64,000 bases of DNA from Epiperipatus broadwayi. Lineage: Eukaryota; Onychophora; Udeonychophora; Euonychophora; Peripatidae. The DNA is taken from contig JAQFVV010012420.1 of assembly GCA_028023455.1 (NCBI GenBank), forward strand, positions 8,757,194 through 8,821,193. Direction: 5' to 3'. Below are positions 1 through 13,182 of this stretch, one piece after another (the first letter of the stretch is position 1; each line of letters starts with the position of its first letter). The notes beneath the pieces are model-generated. The model was given only the letters and a program-made list of their open reading frames with translations. It searched no databases and was not told where the DNA came from. The position numbers were made by a program, and so were the translations under genes.

Positions 1-2120
1 TTAAAGAAATACTTATCAAATAAAATGCCTTTTTAGAGTCTATATCTGCAAATCCAAAGTAAAATTGCAACTCATGTTCATTAGTGCTTTCTATAACTTT
101 ACCGAACTACAGAGCCCTGGTCAGATTTCATATTTGTTAGCATGATCAGCAATATGTCACTTGTTCACAGTCCTGAAATTTGTACAAATGATGTGGCATA
201 GACATATTAACATGATTCACATCAGGTGATTGTTGTTATGATTGTTCATATCACCTGCATTTCTCTTTCTTTTTAAGAAAATAATTTACAATAAAACAAA
301 AGTGGCAAATCATAACAATAAGAATTGCATTAGAAACAAAATTAGTAGATAATGATGAAACTGTTATTGGCTCATATTGCTATTGTATCATTCACTGTTA
401 CAAAGTCTATTTGCATATATGGAGTGGCTTGGGATAAAGCTGTATTAATAAATAAAATTAGTTAATCCTTCATTATTTTTTTATTTTGTTTGCACCTGCA
501 ATTGATTGAAAGTTTAACCAGAAAAAAATAAAATAATTTTATTTGAAAGAAATTCTAGATATAAAATATGTATTTTTGGTAGCAGATACATTTTATAAAG
601 CTTTTAAAGTGCATACTATAATAATATATGTTTTTAAAAATCTTTATTTATTAAAATTTTATAAGTCATTTGTAATAAAAAAATTAAGAATTTATTTGTA
701 ATAAAAATTTAAGAATGGGTCTTGTTCCATAACAACAAGAGTAAAATTTGAAATCTGCTGTGTATTTGGGTGTGAGCAATTATCCCAAGCAGAAAGTTAA
801 AAAAATAATTAATTAAATTAAAAAAAATGGTGCTTATTGAAAAACAGTGGTGTTTAATTAAAGTGGAATATATAGCTGGATCAGTTGTGTTTAATTCAAT
901 GTTTTTAATGTAGCCATTAATTCAATTGTTAATTCGTTCTTTGATTAAATCATGAATTGAATCATTAATTCACCAGCAAATCATTTGGTTGCTGTAAAGA
1001 AGTTAGCAGCCTTGAGAAACAGCCTTGAGATATTTAAAGCCTGGAGTTACTAGAAGTACTAAAAAGATGAAATAACCAGAGTAAATGATATCAAACGCTG
1101 AGAAAATCACTATCTGAGTTATTAATACTGTAGAAACCTTTAAAAGTAATATTATGGCAGACTAAAGTATAATTAATTTGTCATTAATAAATGAAGCTCT
1201 GATCAGCTAATATCTGCCTACTTTTAGTTTTTTGCCATTGTTAAACCACATAAAGAAGATTTATTTACAAAATGATCCTAAGCTAATTTAACTCCAGTGA
1301 ATTAAGAAGGAAATAGAAAATGAAGACATCACAATTCAAGAATGTCAAACCAATGTCAGAATACTCAGAAAAGGGTACCTTAACTTAAAAATCAATTGAT
1401 AAGATATTTTCATTTATATTTTTTCTAATAAATCATTACTTAATAAAAGGCCTTTGATAATACTGTTGAAGTAGAAAGATTTTTAGTAAAGGGTTAATCC
1501 TGAGCATATTGCTAAAAGTATCGAATATATTTTGTCTTCTAAAGTGTGTTGCTAATTAATATTCTACTAATTCATATTTTGATATCATTTATTTTACCTG
1601 TAACAAGAAAATATTTTTTTGTTGTTGTTAGTTATCATTTTATTCATGAATGTGTTATGGAAGAAAACAGAGATGATTTTAGATAATGTGTATTATTTTA
1701 ATTAATATGTTAATTAATTTTTTTTTAAAAAAAAAAAAAATCTCAGCAACTCCTTTCCATAACTCTATACTAATTAATAACATTAGAGCTGCCTTTAAAA
1801 CAAGCAATGAATGTCAGATGGAAGTATTAATTATAAATATTAAATTATATTTTTCTTTACTAAAGCAACATGTTAATGAATCTCAGTTTGACACTGGTGT
1901 CCATAACATAAGTTGCTTTAGAAATGCTTTAGATATGTATAAATGTTGTTCCAACCAAGTTTTTAATGAAGTCTAGACAAACCAGGGTGTTTAAAGTTAA
2001 TCAGAAAATATAATTGTGGTTTTTACAAACTTTTCTTGATTGTTTATTGGAAGCTATAATTTGATTATCTTACAATATATATATATATATATATATGTAT
2101 ATGTATTGTTTTGATATATC
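1..2120. other. AT-rich non-coding DNA, nothing recognised
   Basis: No ORF with coding character and no repeat family recognised. The 96-codon ORF at 1686-1976 opens with low-complexity sequence including a poly-A run and resembles nothing known to me. A short (AT)n run lies near 2081-2100. Confidence 0.6.
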
Positions 2121-2131
2121 AACATTCTCTA

Positions 2132-2167
<36 letters not shown>

Positions 2168-2178
2168 TAGAGAATGTT
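2121..2178. repeat. AT microsatellite inside a perfect palindrome
   Basis: An (AT)n core is flanked by an 18-base arm (AACATTCTCTAGTGTATA) and its exact reverse complement, so the whole 58 bp is one palindrome. A plain (AT)n tract would not explain the unique-sequence arms. It could extrude as a cruciform or be a small foldback. Confidence 0.85.
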
Positions 2179-4940
2179 AAATAACCCCAACTAACTGGTA
2201 ACCAGTATAGATATTTATTAAAACCTGATGTACAATGGGACAAAATGGTTCAATACATTGACTTATTTTACTAGAAAGTTTACTGATGAATTGTTAAATT
2301 TTTGTTCTACTATTTTTATAGAATATGTGTTATCTTCTTGTTGATTTAAAAGCATGAATTGTTTTCAGTGTCTAATTATAATATTTAAATAATTTGTTAA
2401 TATTCTCCAGTTTTAGGATATAAATTATTAATTTTGTTGTTTTTTTTAGCAGAATTATAATTCTGGCTGTACATTACATATAATTGATGTTGCATTTACA
2501 ATATTTTCTTTTAATTAAAATATAATTCAACTTCTCTGTTCTTTTAATTTGATGCTTCCATATCTGTTTTTTTTTTTTCTTAAAAAATATATAAACAATA
2601 TAATTTTGTTCTAAAAAATTCTATAAGTTTGTGTTTCTTCTCATTTCTGTTTTCATATCCGATGTTTCCCCCTGCATTTTATATTTCTAAACATTTTTCA
2701 ATTTTGCCTCTAAAAATTTCCATGACAGTTTAAAAATATTAGTTATATTATAAAGAAGGAACAAACCTCTAGTCATGCACTTTTACTAATTTACATGCAC
2801 TCACCTGTGAGCATCAGTTTGTTTTCTTCTTTATAATATTACATACACAGTTTGTGCTAGATAAATAATAGACTATTTATTACAGTAAATTCAAAATATT
2901 AGATACTGTTTGAAAAACATTCTGTATATTAAAGCTTGTCATTTTTTATCTGAATTAAAACTAATTAAGGCATTATAAATGTAAATGATCAACATTGTGA
3001 CATTTTTCATTAAATTGAATAAATAATCTTATTATTGTGTCTCATATACTATCACTTTCTTCTACAAGCTTGCATTTTACCCTGCATGGTTTGATGTAGT
3101 GGTATGGCAATGGACTCTAGAGCTCATGGTTCATAAATCATGGCATTGCTCATACTTCTTTTAAACTCCTAAGCAATAAACCACTTTACTATATATAGTT
3201 TTTTCTTTCATCTTTTATTTATAATGAATTCCTTTCTAATTTTTAATTCCAGTATTTGTGTCTTTATAGATTAGGTTTTTTTTTTCATCTTTTCTTATAT
3301 ACACATACAATCTGACAATGTTCTATTATTTTACTCTGCAGTGGAGTGCAATAGTAAAACAGCATATTCTTAGCAAAAGATTCTAAAATCAATTTTCAAA
3401 TAAATAAAATAAATTCAAAAAATTTCTTTAAGTCAATTGAATAAAACTTTTATATTCAATCTATTATGTGATTGATTGAACACTAGCTGATATCCCAGAC
3501 AATTAAAAAATATCCACTGATTATCAATCTAATTCTGTGACCCAATGATCATTATCACTCTCTGCCATCAGAATCTTAGAAATGAGATACATAAATTTAA
3601 TTTTGCTAGTTATACCATAAGTTATCATATAAAGCAAATAGATGCATTCATCCTCCTCTTAATAAAACTCATATGATGTCTCATGAACAATCTATGTTTT
3701 GTTAAATACATGGTCTTTTCATTGTATTAAACTCAGAGGAAAAAAAACCTATAAATTCATTAGATGAGGAGAATATTAATGAGCATCTCATCCATATTAC
3801 AAGTACTTTTAGTCTCAAATAATATATATTGTGCATTTTTAACATGACTTTTAACTATTTAATAAATACTAGTTTAAATATCAAATTAAAGGTAGTTAAT
3901 TAACTGCATATCATGTATGCATAATATCTTTATTGTTTTTTTTTCTTGTTTTTTTTAAGCAGCTTGAATATCTTATCTAAATAAAATACCCAAAGAAGTA
4001 AAGAAGTAAATAAAGATAAGATTGCAATTCCCAAATAAATTTCATTCTTCAATCTAACCCTGATAGTAGTCAAGTGTGAAGAGATGACAGTTTGAATAAC
4101 ATAATTAATTGCTTTATTGATTATCCATTACAAAGTCATTGGTCGAATGTTAATTCTAGTAGTGACTATAATATCGTTTTTCTCAGGCACTTGATATTTA
4201 TGTTTTGAAAAGATTCATTGAAGAAGTTTATATTTACTTAAAATATACACGTGCTTATATATATTGTATTTTTTTAAAGGTATATATATAGAATCAAAAT
4301 AAATATTTTTTTTTATTCAAAGTAGTATATCTTTATAAATTAAAAAGTGTATGCGCAAGTAAGAAAACAACAAATGATCACTAAACAAATAAATAATCCA
4401 TAGTCTGTTGTTCAGAAAATCTTGGGAAATTTCATCATCCAAATGATGCTTCTGGCAATTGATCGATCATTAGAATTTTTTTTTTCTTCAGCTGGTAATC
4501 AAATCTGGAAATTTTTAGATTTTGAATATCATTTTATTATTGCATAACCACACAGAATATTAATTGATCACACATCATGAGCAATATAAAATACTATTTA
4601 ATTCCATTATTGTGTTTTCAATATATGCAGTACAAACCTTTTAGTACATTAAATATATAATTTGAATATAATTATTAATACATGATTATTTAATACTATA
4701 AAATATTCAATCCTTCCGTTAAGCACTAAAAAATATTTTTGACACCATCTTGTATTAAAATCGATTACATGTCATAAGAAATACTCACTTTGACCTATAC
4801 TAAAGTTTTGTATTTATATTCTCCAAATATACTTCTGCAATTTCATATCTTAAAATAGACAAAAATTTACAAAAACAAGATTGCATAACACTCTATAAAA
4901 AATTTTGCAATCTTATATCCATATGTTTTATCTATATATT
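2179..4940. other. AT-rich non-coding DNA, nothing recognised
   Basis: Several kilobases with short poly-T and poly-A tracts only. I see no credible ORF, RNA gene or mobile-element hallmark on either strand. Confidence 0.55.
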
Positions 4941-4996
4941 GTAACAGTATGTATATACACACGTTGCGCAAGGGTGTGTGTGTATATACGTGTTAC
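4941..4996. repeat. Short imperfect inverted repeat
   Basis: Arms reading GTAACA-GTATATACACAC and its near reverse complement are separated by a G/C-containing spacer (about 4963-4974, TTGCGCAAGGG). It is hairpin-forming. It could be a small foldback or chance in TA/CA-rich DNA. Confidence 0.5.
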
Positions 4997-5317
4997 ATAA
5001 TTTACTAGTTTTTTTATTGAAAGAAATAAAAAAATTAAAATAATCATAATTTAATAGTTTGAAAGAGTAGAAGTTAAAAAATAGAGGGAAAATTTAGAGA
5101 TTAATTAGGAATTAGTTAATAATTGCAACTTGTTTTTCTTTTATATACTTTTATTTTATAAAATAAAAAGTTGTTATGCTTAATTAAAATAGTTTGTACT
5201 AAACTAATTAGGCTCTGGAGATTAAGATCCAAGACTGATTAGTTGAACAATATGGCTAATCTCTGTAATTAAAACAGAAAAACCGGAAAATAAAAAAATG
5301 TAAATTTTAATTAATTT

Positions 5318-6232
5318 TTTTTTATTATTATTATTATTATTAAGGAAAATACACATACAATTACAATATTAATCTTGTTGGTATACATTTGTTTGGATTT
5401 GTTACATTTATTATGACAATCATTAGTAAATAATTTTCCAAATTAGAAAATTATTATGATAAATTAATTTCATGATCAGAGCAAGAAGCTCATCGTTCAA
5501 ACTTAGTCTATAATTATTGTGTACTAGTTTTATATCAGAACTGGCTTTTTATTTAGTGACTTAGCCAGTGGTCATTGTGCAGTCCGTATTTTGATTGGCA
5601 GTGATCCTTTGTCATTCTCCATCTAACTAAACCATTTTTAATCTTGAATTAATTTTTAATTAGCATGCCTGAGGATAGATTCTTCATCCAGTGGCCTAAG
5701 TTTCCCCCAAGTGTCCCCAAAGAGCTTTTTCAGTGTTAATAAGCAATCCCTAAACATAGTCCTTCAAATAAATTTTTACACACCTCCCATGGATCTTTAT
5801 TTCCTCATTTAAAAACAAAATAATTCCTCATTAACCACACGGCATGAAGCAGAAACATTCCCATTCTAATTGCAGCAAAGACACCACTCTTTATAGCATC
5901 CCTGATTCTTAGAATCTTCATGTTAGCTGGCAGTACTCTGGTTATGATATTTTTTCTAGCAGGACTCAAAAATGAGCAAGCAGTAAAAATATGTTCAATA
6001 GTTTCATCCACCACTTTACATAAGCTACATAGTGGTTCTATTTTTGAGAAATTTCTATGACTCACCAAAAAATGATTGGTTAGCAAGGCTTTCAAATTAA
6101 ATTTTATGATGAAGTCAATGTGTTTGGCTTCCAAGTAGCAAAATTTTAGTTTTCTGATTAGTAATTTTTTTGAGAGATAAATGTATTGATAATGCAGTTG
6201 AAACTTGAGCAAGGGTGAGGTCAGAGTAATAT
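5318..6232 (-). mobile_element. 5'-truncated non-LTR retrotransposon (LINE) 3' end
   Basis: On the minus strand the C-terminal end of a LINE ORF2 (near 6212-5805) is followed by about 460 bp of 3' UTR and ends in a (TAA)n tail at 5341-5318. The C-terminal protein and AAT-type tail match the LINE at 24600-29796, so both belong to one broad group. Truncation near 6232 is typical of incomplete target-primed reverse transcription. A 13-bp repeat (GTCAGAGTAATAT at 6220 and 6254) lies at the truncated end. Confidence 0.75.
5805..6212 (-). pseudogene. LINE reverse transcriptase C-terminal fragment with zinc-binding motif
   Basis: This 135-residue fragment is the tail of a LINE ORF2 protein. It carries the zinc-binding arrangement found downstream of many LINE RT domains: C-SLC, then an ET..H segment (DETIEHIF), then TAC. 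It aligns with the tail of the LINE at 29185-29548: the FNLKALLTNHFLVSHR segment matches KMNLDALPTTNFLFHRR there, and both end in a hydrophobic stretch with a Trp. The endonuclease and the RT palm are absent, so it is a dead fragment. The first Met is only the first available in the open frame, not a real start. Confidence 0.75.
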
Positions 6233-6266
6233 AAAAAGCACACCTTAGCTATTGTCAGAGTAATAT

Positions 6267-7325
6267 TAAATTGATTATTATTAGATCATTAGCTTATTAG
6301 ATTATTATTCTACTGAATTATTAAAGAGAAATGAGCACTAGTGTTTGCCATTTTCCTCCGCTTATCTCCTGTGTGCCATTAGCCAAATGCCATAATAGTC
6401 TACTCTGACTCGCCTTCTGCCAATGTTTCAACCCGCCCCACCAAATTAAATGAACCAGACATGCTGAAGAACAAGAAACCAAGAAGCTTCATGTATATTA
6501 CACATTCACTGCCAAGAATTTGACTGGATCTGAAGAAAAGGGTAATCACCCACATACAAAAACCAAGGACTGTGCGAAATCCACTTATGGATACCAAAGG
6601 CTGTAATCAAGCCGCTCATGGAAATCAGAGATGATGTTTAAACCACAAATAAACTCCAAAAACTGTGCTGTACTTATCCTAGATAAATATTCATTGACAT
6701 CATTATTAAAACTTTTAAATTTTATCTGGAATAGAATTCATTAACATAAGCATGCATATTTGTTAAGTGGATACTATCTTTTATGTGTTTTATATTTTAT
6801 TATTTTTTATTAGTATTACATTACTTATTATCTTTTAATAAATCTTTGTTTAAATTATTAATATCATTTTACATCTCTCTCTCTCTCTCCATTCATCTAA
6901 GTAAGTGTAGCTGGTCTCATGTTATGAACTGGCTATGGGTCAAGCAAATGAAACATGTTAATGACATTCCGTGGGGTCCAGTGTAAGCATTGGCTGGCAC
7001 CCTGGGTTTAATCCTATTATAAATATTATCATGAGGTGTTTCATGTTTCATGCAGCTGGGGATCTACTTCAGTCTGGAAAGGTGGCTGCAAGTTTAATAT
7101 TTTTATTAAATTGTGGTCTGACTGGGGGTATGGTTGATATGTAATTATTAGTCATATTTACTTTTCTGCTTGAGTAACAAGGTCTTTAAAATCATTTAAA
7201 AATATGATTAAACAAATAATAAGTAATGAGACATAGAATAAATAGTGGAAAGTTTATAATTAGAATTAGAAGATATAGTATAATAAATCTGGAAGAAAAA
7301 TTCCTGTTACTATATATATATATAT
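6267..7325. other. Unassigned stretch with a less AT-rich patch
   Basis: 6355-6620 is visibly richer in G and C and carries a 65-codon ORF on the minus strand with no recognisable motif. A short (CT)n tract lies near 6876-6888. 6930-7120 is also less AT-rich and could be an unrecognised repeat. No function can be assigned. Confidence 0.45.
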
Positions 7326-9952
7326 TGTGCCAGGCATTATCAAATGGCCTTCACAAAGTCTGTATTAAGCACAACAAATATAAAAATGTGCTAGATTAAT
7401 AATGGAAGTTCGGTCTGAGCAATGGAATACACACACACACAAATTTAAATATTGTACACGTATAATAAACTCATGTATGTTTTTTATTTTTGTTTTTCCT
7501 TTTTGTATATTTTTTATGATATGTCATTATATATATTTGTTGTTTTTTTTTATTTTCCAACATACTTGTATTTTTTTTTTAATTACTTTTCTAAAGATTG
7601 TAATTTTATTCCATAAGCAAATAATGTTAATTGCTTTTGCAAAAATCTGATCAAAAGCAAAATGTTTTGATAAGGCTATAATTAAACTGTTATCTTTTTA
7701 AAAATTCTTTTGAATTGATTTTGTAAGCAAGTGGTCTAGGTTATTGAAGATGGAAGTCATTATATTAAATCCTAAAATGTAAAATTTAATCGGAAAAATT
7801 GTAAGCAATGTTATAATCTAAGTGATAAGCTAAATTAAAAGGATTGGCTGATTCATACTTCTCACAGGGCTATCTGTATTGGTTCTGATGGGTGATTTTG
7901 ATAAGTTAATCAGTGCTGGGAAATTCATTCTTTCTTTGGCATTCAAGTCGTTCACTACTTTGGCTCCAGAGATTTTCAATCATCTAGCAACTTAGAGATA
8001 AATTTACGGACTAGACCGCTGCTGACATTTTCTAAGAAATCCATTATATAGTTCTTTTAAGAACTCTTGATTTCTTAAGAATTTAATAAACTAGTCAAGA
8101 TAGAAAATGAACATTTGATAAAATTTATTATCATATACAAACAGAGGAAAATATGAAGCAATCTACCAGTGAGTCCAGTAAAATGACCGTGGGGTAGACA
8201 ACTAGCCGGTGCACCGCCCTTTCTCTGTCCCAAGCCGCCAAGATGTGACCACACCAATTCCAGCCACCCACGATGATGACAAATGCTGCCTTGCTAAATG
8301 GATAAAATCCTCACCACACAGCCAGTTAACTTGAAGCCCACTCAAGAGCCCAGAGGAGAAGAATGAAGACGCAGATATAAGTTTATTTTAAGATATTTAT
8401 TAATATTGAGATAATTAACTTTGATATTTCTGATTAAATATATTATTTTTTCGTTATTATTATCAATCATTTAAAAAAGAGAAAGAATCTCCCACATATG
8501 TATATGAATTTGCGGTTATTATGGGCATAAATGATAAAGCTTTTACTTAAATCCTTTGAGTCAATTTTTCTATTTCAAATTCTAGTATTTTCAACAAAGA
8601 TTGCAATGAGATTCTTTTTTTTTTTTTTTGGCGCTATTCATTTTCCTCTTGTTGTTACTCCTGGAATTCATCATATATGGATATACATGTATGTATATGC
8701 ATACATACACTTATAATATTCGGTAAATATGATATCTCATGCTGAATATCTAAAAAATGTATTTAACCGTATATCCTTTTTAGGTTATTGTTTTTGTTAC
8801 TGCTGCACCTTATGATGAGTGCAAGAAGGGATTGATCTATTATAGATTCCCTGTAAGCAAGTACTCTAATAACTTTAAATTTAAAGTAATAGTAAGTGTA
8901 TAATTGTGATGCGCATATATACATGGACAGGAATTTATCTATAGCAGGAGGGAAATAGATACAGTACCTTATGGTGAGTACGATATAATATCTGAGCCAA
9001 TGCAACCTTGTTGACTTGTTGAAAAATACGAAATGATTGAAATATCTCATAATGCAAATATACATATGCATAGTTTTTATTATTATTATTGCTATCAAAT
9101 AAAAGGGTTTTAAAGCACTGAGTAAAAGCGCATGCCTGTATGACCGAAAATCTCATATCTGTATATCAAATCACACAAAGTAAAATTTATTTCTATTGGG
9201 TAAAAGGAGCTCAGACCACTTCCATTACTTATAAACGTTGTAAATAGCTTTATGGATTTATTATTTTCTTATTTAAAATTGTATTTATCTATTTCAACAC
9301 CGCGAATATATATATGGGTTTGTGATAATTAATTATTTAGTATTTTTGTTATTATATTATCATTAGTATGAAACGGTGGTGGGTATTTGGGATTAAATAA
9401 ATATTTAATCATAATATTAAATTTGTTTCGTTTTCATATTATTATTTATATTGATCAAAATGTATTCTTTCCTTATCAACCATGTACAGGTAATAATCAT
9501 TTAACTTACCCATTTGAAGACCCTAGATTGTAGAGTGACTGAGCTAGCCACAAAGGGATATCGCTCTACCGGGGTGCTAAATCTTATTCTTATGCTCCGC
9601 TGAACATATGGTATTGCACCTCCTTCTAGGAGGGTGAAAAATTCATTTTTTTGATTCTTTTCTAGAAGTGGCGCGCAAAAGTCTATTTTTTGTAAATAGA
9701 TTTTTCAAAGGTGTGTACTTGCCATAGTTCTAAATATGCGGGCATTCAAATAATATATCAACTAAAGGGTGTTTTTAACTGGAAGAATCCTGTCAATCCA
9801 CTCTTTCTATCAATTTAGCTGGAAGTACCAATATACATGAGTACAGACAATCGGCTAGATTGATATCCATTTCTTTACCTGTTGAATCTTGGTCACTTCA
9901 TGCTCAGTGCAAGATTAGGAAAAGAATTTCGCAGGGAGTGTGGACCGGTATA
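7326..9952 (+). repeat. 5' LTR of element 1
   Basis: The LTR starts TGTGCCAGGC and ends ACCGGTATA. It is about 2627 bp, long for an animal LTR. It includes a short (AC)n run near 7430 and a G/C-richer block near 8190-8360. Relative to the 3' copy it keeps about 20 bp near 8200 and about 19 bp near 8415. ORFs of 60-111 codons inside it recur in the 3' copy only because the LTR is duplicated. Confidence 0.9.
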
Positions 9953-9959
9953 GTAAAAC

Positions 9960-9974
9960 TGGCGCCAGACATGG
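9960..9974 (+). promoter_or_regulatory. Primer-binding site of LTR element 1
   Basis: TGGCGCCAGACATGG lies 7 bases after the LTR end. A site starting TGG, complementary to a tRNA 3' CCA end, is expected here, and TGGCGCC is how PBSs for tRNA-Lys begin. The assignment to tRNA-Lys is tentative because later bases differ from the usual sequence. Confidence 0.7.
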
Positions 9975-11234
9975 TTTAAATGTAAAAATGGTACGATTAA
10001 GGAAAGAACAAGTTAAATTATATAAATGTGAAAATTACGGTAAAAATATATTACGTGCTGTATGTATATATAAACTTAATGTAGGTGTAAGTAAAAATTA
10101 AATTAAATGTTGACTATATATACATAAAAGAAGTTATATAAAATTCGATCATTAGTTGTTTTTTTCTTTTTAGATATATAGGGTAATTAATAGGCCGTAC
10201 AAATGAACACGCTTAGTTTGCTATATATTTGTTTAGAAAGTTATTCTTAAATAATTTAAAATATTTTACTCAGTTATCTGCAGATCCAAAATGATTCTTT
10301 GTTGCGACAGATATTTAATATATATTTATGATTCAAATTGTTAGCAATAAATCAAATGTTCACACTGTATTCTATAAATATACTGTATAAGTAAAATAGA
10401 AAAAAAAAGTTATTTTAAGTAAGTATACATGTAATATATTGACGGTTGATATTTTGTTATATAGAGTACAGATTCCTTTATCTTAATAATTGCTTAACAA
10501 TTTTCACTTTAAACCAAGTCGCTAACATTTTCATTTTATTGGATAAGTAAAGTTGCCATTTAAACTGAGTAAAAAAAAACTGTCGTCAACATATGCAATT
10601 AAAATAGTAATAAAGTATATATAAAAATTATTAAACGAATGAGTGGGGGAGTAGGTCACACGCTGTATATATGCGTATATAAATGGTCGGAGGTTTTACT
10701 AATAAAAGTAATAAGTTATTATAGCGTTAAATTTTAACATAACTTATAGTTAAATCTGTTGGTCTTTCTGTTTGTAAAAAAGTAAAATAAAACAGTGTTA
10801 AATACTGGCTTACGAATTAAAATTTCGTAAACAATTTAAAATAACTTATACTGGAAGATTTTTTTTTTTAAAAAAAAAAGGAAGTAAAATAAAATAGAGT
10901 GTTGGATAACAGCGTAATGAAGTAAAGTTTCGTATGTTAAACTTGAGTTTCTGTTTTGGGTGATAAATCGAATTAGACATAGGTAAAATGGGCACAATAA
11001 CTGGAACAGGAAATAGAAAAAACAAATAATTGGCGAGTGGAATAAGGCAGAGTTAGGTGTGCAGTGTACTGTGTATTTAAAAATAAGACAAATAGTTAAG
11101 AAATAATTTAAAAATATCCGCTATTACCGATTCTGTATTTAATTGATCAGTAACTAAAAACTATATATACCAAATATAAATAGATATAGGTATTCCGTAA
11201 CTCCTAAATAAAGAATATTTATAGTGTGCTTTTA
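9975..11234 (+). other. Long untranslated leader of LTR element 1
   Basis: About 1.26 kb of AT-rich sequence with many stops in all frames separates the PBS from gag. Such a length is unusual for a compact LTR element. It may hold packaging signals. No motif is recognised. Confidence 0.55.
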
Positions 11235-11396
11235 ATGTGGACAAGATCCAAATCAAGAAAAATGGATCAATAGCCAATAAGTGATACAAACATCTCGGTT
11301 AACAAAGAACCAGAGGAAAAGACTCACTGTGAGCAAAAAGAAAATGATCAACAAAGAAGCAAAAAACTTGAAGCGGAAAACGAACGCAGGTGGACC

Positions 11397-12431
11397 ATGA
11401 TGGAAGAAATTTTATGGACTATAAAACAAGAAATAGCCAGAATACCGCAGGAAATAAATGAATTGAGGCAACAACTATCAGAAAATACAACATATATAAA
11501 TCAAGGAATAGATGATGTCAAACATGAACTAGAAAATGAAATCGAAACAAGATTTCAAAGCATGACAAACGGAAATAATCCGGAACAAGTCAACAGCAAT
11601 AGGCTGGAAAAAACAGAAATGAGTCAGCAGATGACTGAAGCAGAGCATGAATATGTTCAGGATCAAGTCAAGAAAAAAGGAGAGGATGCTGAAATAACTG
11701 AAGATCATAGCATTAAAAATGAGATGCATGAAAAAGAAAAGGGACAACCTTACCTGTGCAATATAAACCAATTCCTAAAAATAAAAATATTTGAAGGACA
11801 AACAGGTGAAGCTCCTATGGAGCACATTAAAAGCTTGGAAAAATATTTCCAGGTAAACCAAATCAATGACTTTAGTAAACTGGCAATCGCCTGCAGTCAT
11901 CTCCATGGTGATGCTCAAGCATGGTGGGAATCCTTGTTCCACTATCCAGTAACATTTGAGGAATATAAAAAGGAATTATTAAAAAGTTTTTGGAATGAAC
12001 AGCATCAAGAGATGATTCTATACCAAGCCATGCAGGAAAAACATAATGAGAATAATGGTGAAAATTACTTGCAATTTTTCAGAAGACAAGTGGCAACACT
12101 TCGGACATTAAACGCATGTCACATATCAGAGGGGCAAATTGTCAGAATAATCCGTCGTAATCTGCCACTTGGGATTGAACAAATGTTACTTACTGCAAAT
12201 ATGAATACAGTGCAACAAATGGCGGAAGTATTAAGTGCAGTAGACATGACCCAAAGAGAGACACAAGGGAACAAAGATAGGCAAAAACAAAATCATTGGC
12301 ATAGAAAGGCCATACCGAGAAATAACAGCATAGAAAGGCGCACTCACCAAACAGAAAACAATGGTTACAATCAAAGAAAGAAATATTGGAAAGAAAAACA
12401 GTTCAGACCACCCTCACCAAGGCCAGGGTGA
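11397..12431 (+). CDS. gag: Gag polyprotein of LTR element 1
   Basis: This 344-codon ORF encodes a retrotransposon Gag, the structural protein of cytoplasmic virus-like particles. About residues 1-110 are a charged, Gln/Glu-rich, probably coiled-coil region. Residues about 120-285 form the capsid-like Retrotrans_gag domain, with the hallmark CSHLHGDAQAWWESL and, later, YLQFFRRQVATLRTL. The C terminus is strongly basic (RKAIPRN, QRKKYWKEKQFRP) and lacks a CCHC zinc knuckle, so RNA binding is probably by basic residues. The same frame is open back to 11274, and an in-frame ATG at 11235 opens MWTRSKSRKMDQ, a plausible true start, but a TAG at 11271-11273 (codon 13) intervenes. Either this is a recent nonsense mutation or translation starts at 11397. 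It is clearly homologous to the broken gag at 46640-47460. Confidence 0.88.
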   Translation: MMEEILWTIKQEIARIPQEINELRQQLSENTTYINQGIDDVKHELENEIETRFQSMTNGNNPEQVNSNRLEKTEMSQQMTEAEHEYVQDQVKKKGEDAEITEDHSIKNEMHEKEKGQPYLCNINQFLKIKIFEGQTGEAPMEHIKSLEKYFQVNQINDFSKLAIACSHLHGDAQAWWESLFHYPVTFEEYKKELLKSFWNEQHQEMILYQAMQEKHNENNGENYLQFFRRQVATLRTLNACHISEGQIVRIIRRNLPLGIEQMLLTANMNTVQQMAEVLSAVDMTQRETQGNKDRQKQNHWHRKAIPRNNSIERRTHQTENNGYNQRKKYWKEKQFRPPSPRPG

Positions 12432-13182
12432 AGTAAAGATGAGAATTAATCAGATCACATAATTTAAGAGTCTTTGTAGTTAGATGTTTATAGGTTTCTT
12501 GTGAACTTTTCTCTCTCAGGCATTGTGTGTATGGGTTGATTCGTATTGACCTTTTTTGAACTCGAGCTCTGGAGATGGGGGATGTGCAGAGGTTGGCTGG
12601 AGATGTCTGTGGGATCTGGAGTCTGTGGCTTCAGGTGAAGGAACACTTCACCATGCAAAAATGCGAGCAATTCTTTTAGCAGAGAAAATATTCTCTGGGA
12701 CTCAGTTGGGGTAATGCAAACGTACTCGTAAGTCTCGTATAGAAAGCAGAGGAGCATTAACTTCAACTCTTATTCAAAGCCCTTTGTCTGTGGTTGCAAA
12801 ATATCCTATCAGCCTCCAAAAGTTATTGAGCATGGATGCACCTGTGAAGTTTGATACATTATTCTGTGAGTATTTTTTTTGTTTCGTTCGACTTTACTTG
12901 GCTGACCACAGAGTTCTAGAAAGGATAGATATCTTCATGTTGCCCATCTGTTTGTCTTCTTTTATCTCTGACCCTGGTGATTGGGATGCTGATGCAGTTT
13001 TGGCTTCGATATGTTATGGGGGATGAAGTGTCACATTGTCACCGTTGGTCATTGTGTTTTTGTAGAGTTTCAAAAGAAAAATACAAAAATTAGTAAAAAT
13101 ATAACTAGTAAACATATACTTAATATCTATGTAAATAAGAACTTAAGACTTTAAATGGTCATATCCATTTAAAAGTCTCATT
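12432..13182 (+). other. Post-gag region of LTR element 1 where pol is missing
   Basis: About 750 bp between the gag stop and the polypurine tract, noticeably less AT-rich than the LTRs. It has an 80-codon ORF (12784-13026, plus) and a 92-codon ORF (12488-12766, minus), neither with a recognisable motif. No RT, protease or integrase signature is seen. It could be a captured host fragment or a 3' packaging region. Confidence 0.5.

Noticed and set aside
8763-9098. 111-codon minus-strand ORF conserved at 14596-14931
   Set aside because: Present twice only because it lies in both LTRs. Low-complexity composition and no motif.
12488-12766. 92-codon minus-strand ORF in the post-gag region of LTR element 1
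   Set aside because: Antisense, no motif, and inside an element where only plus-strand genes are expected. I could not exclude a captured fragment.
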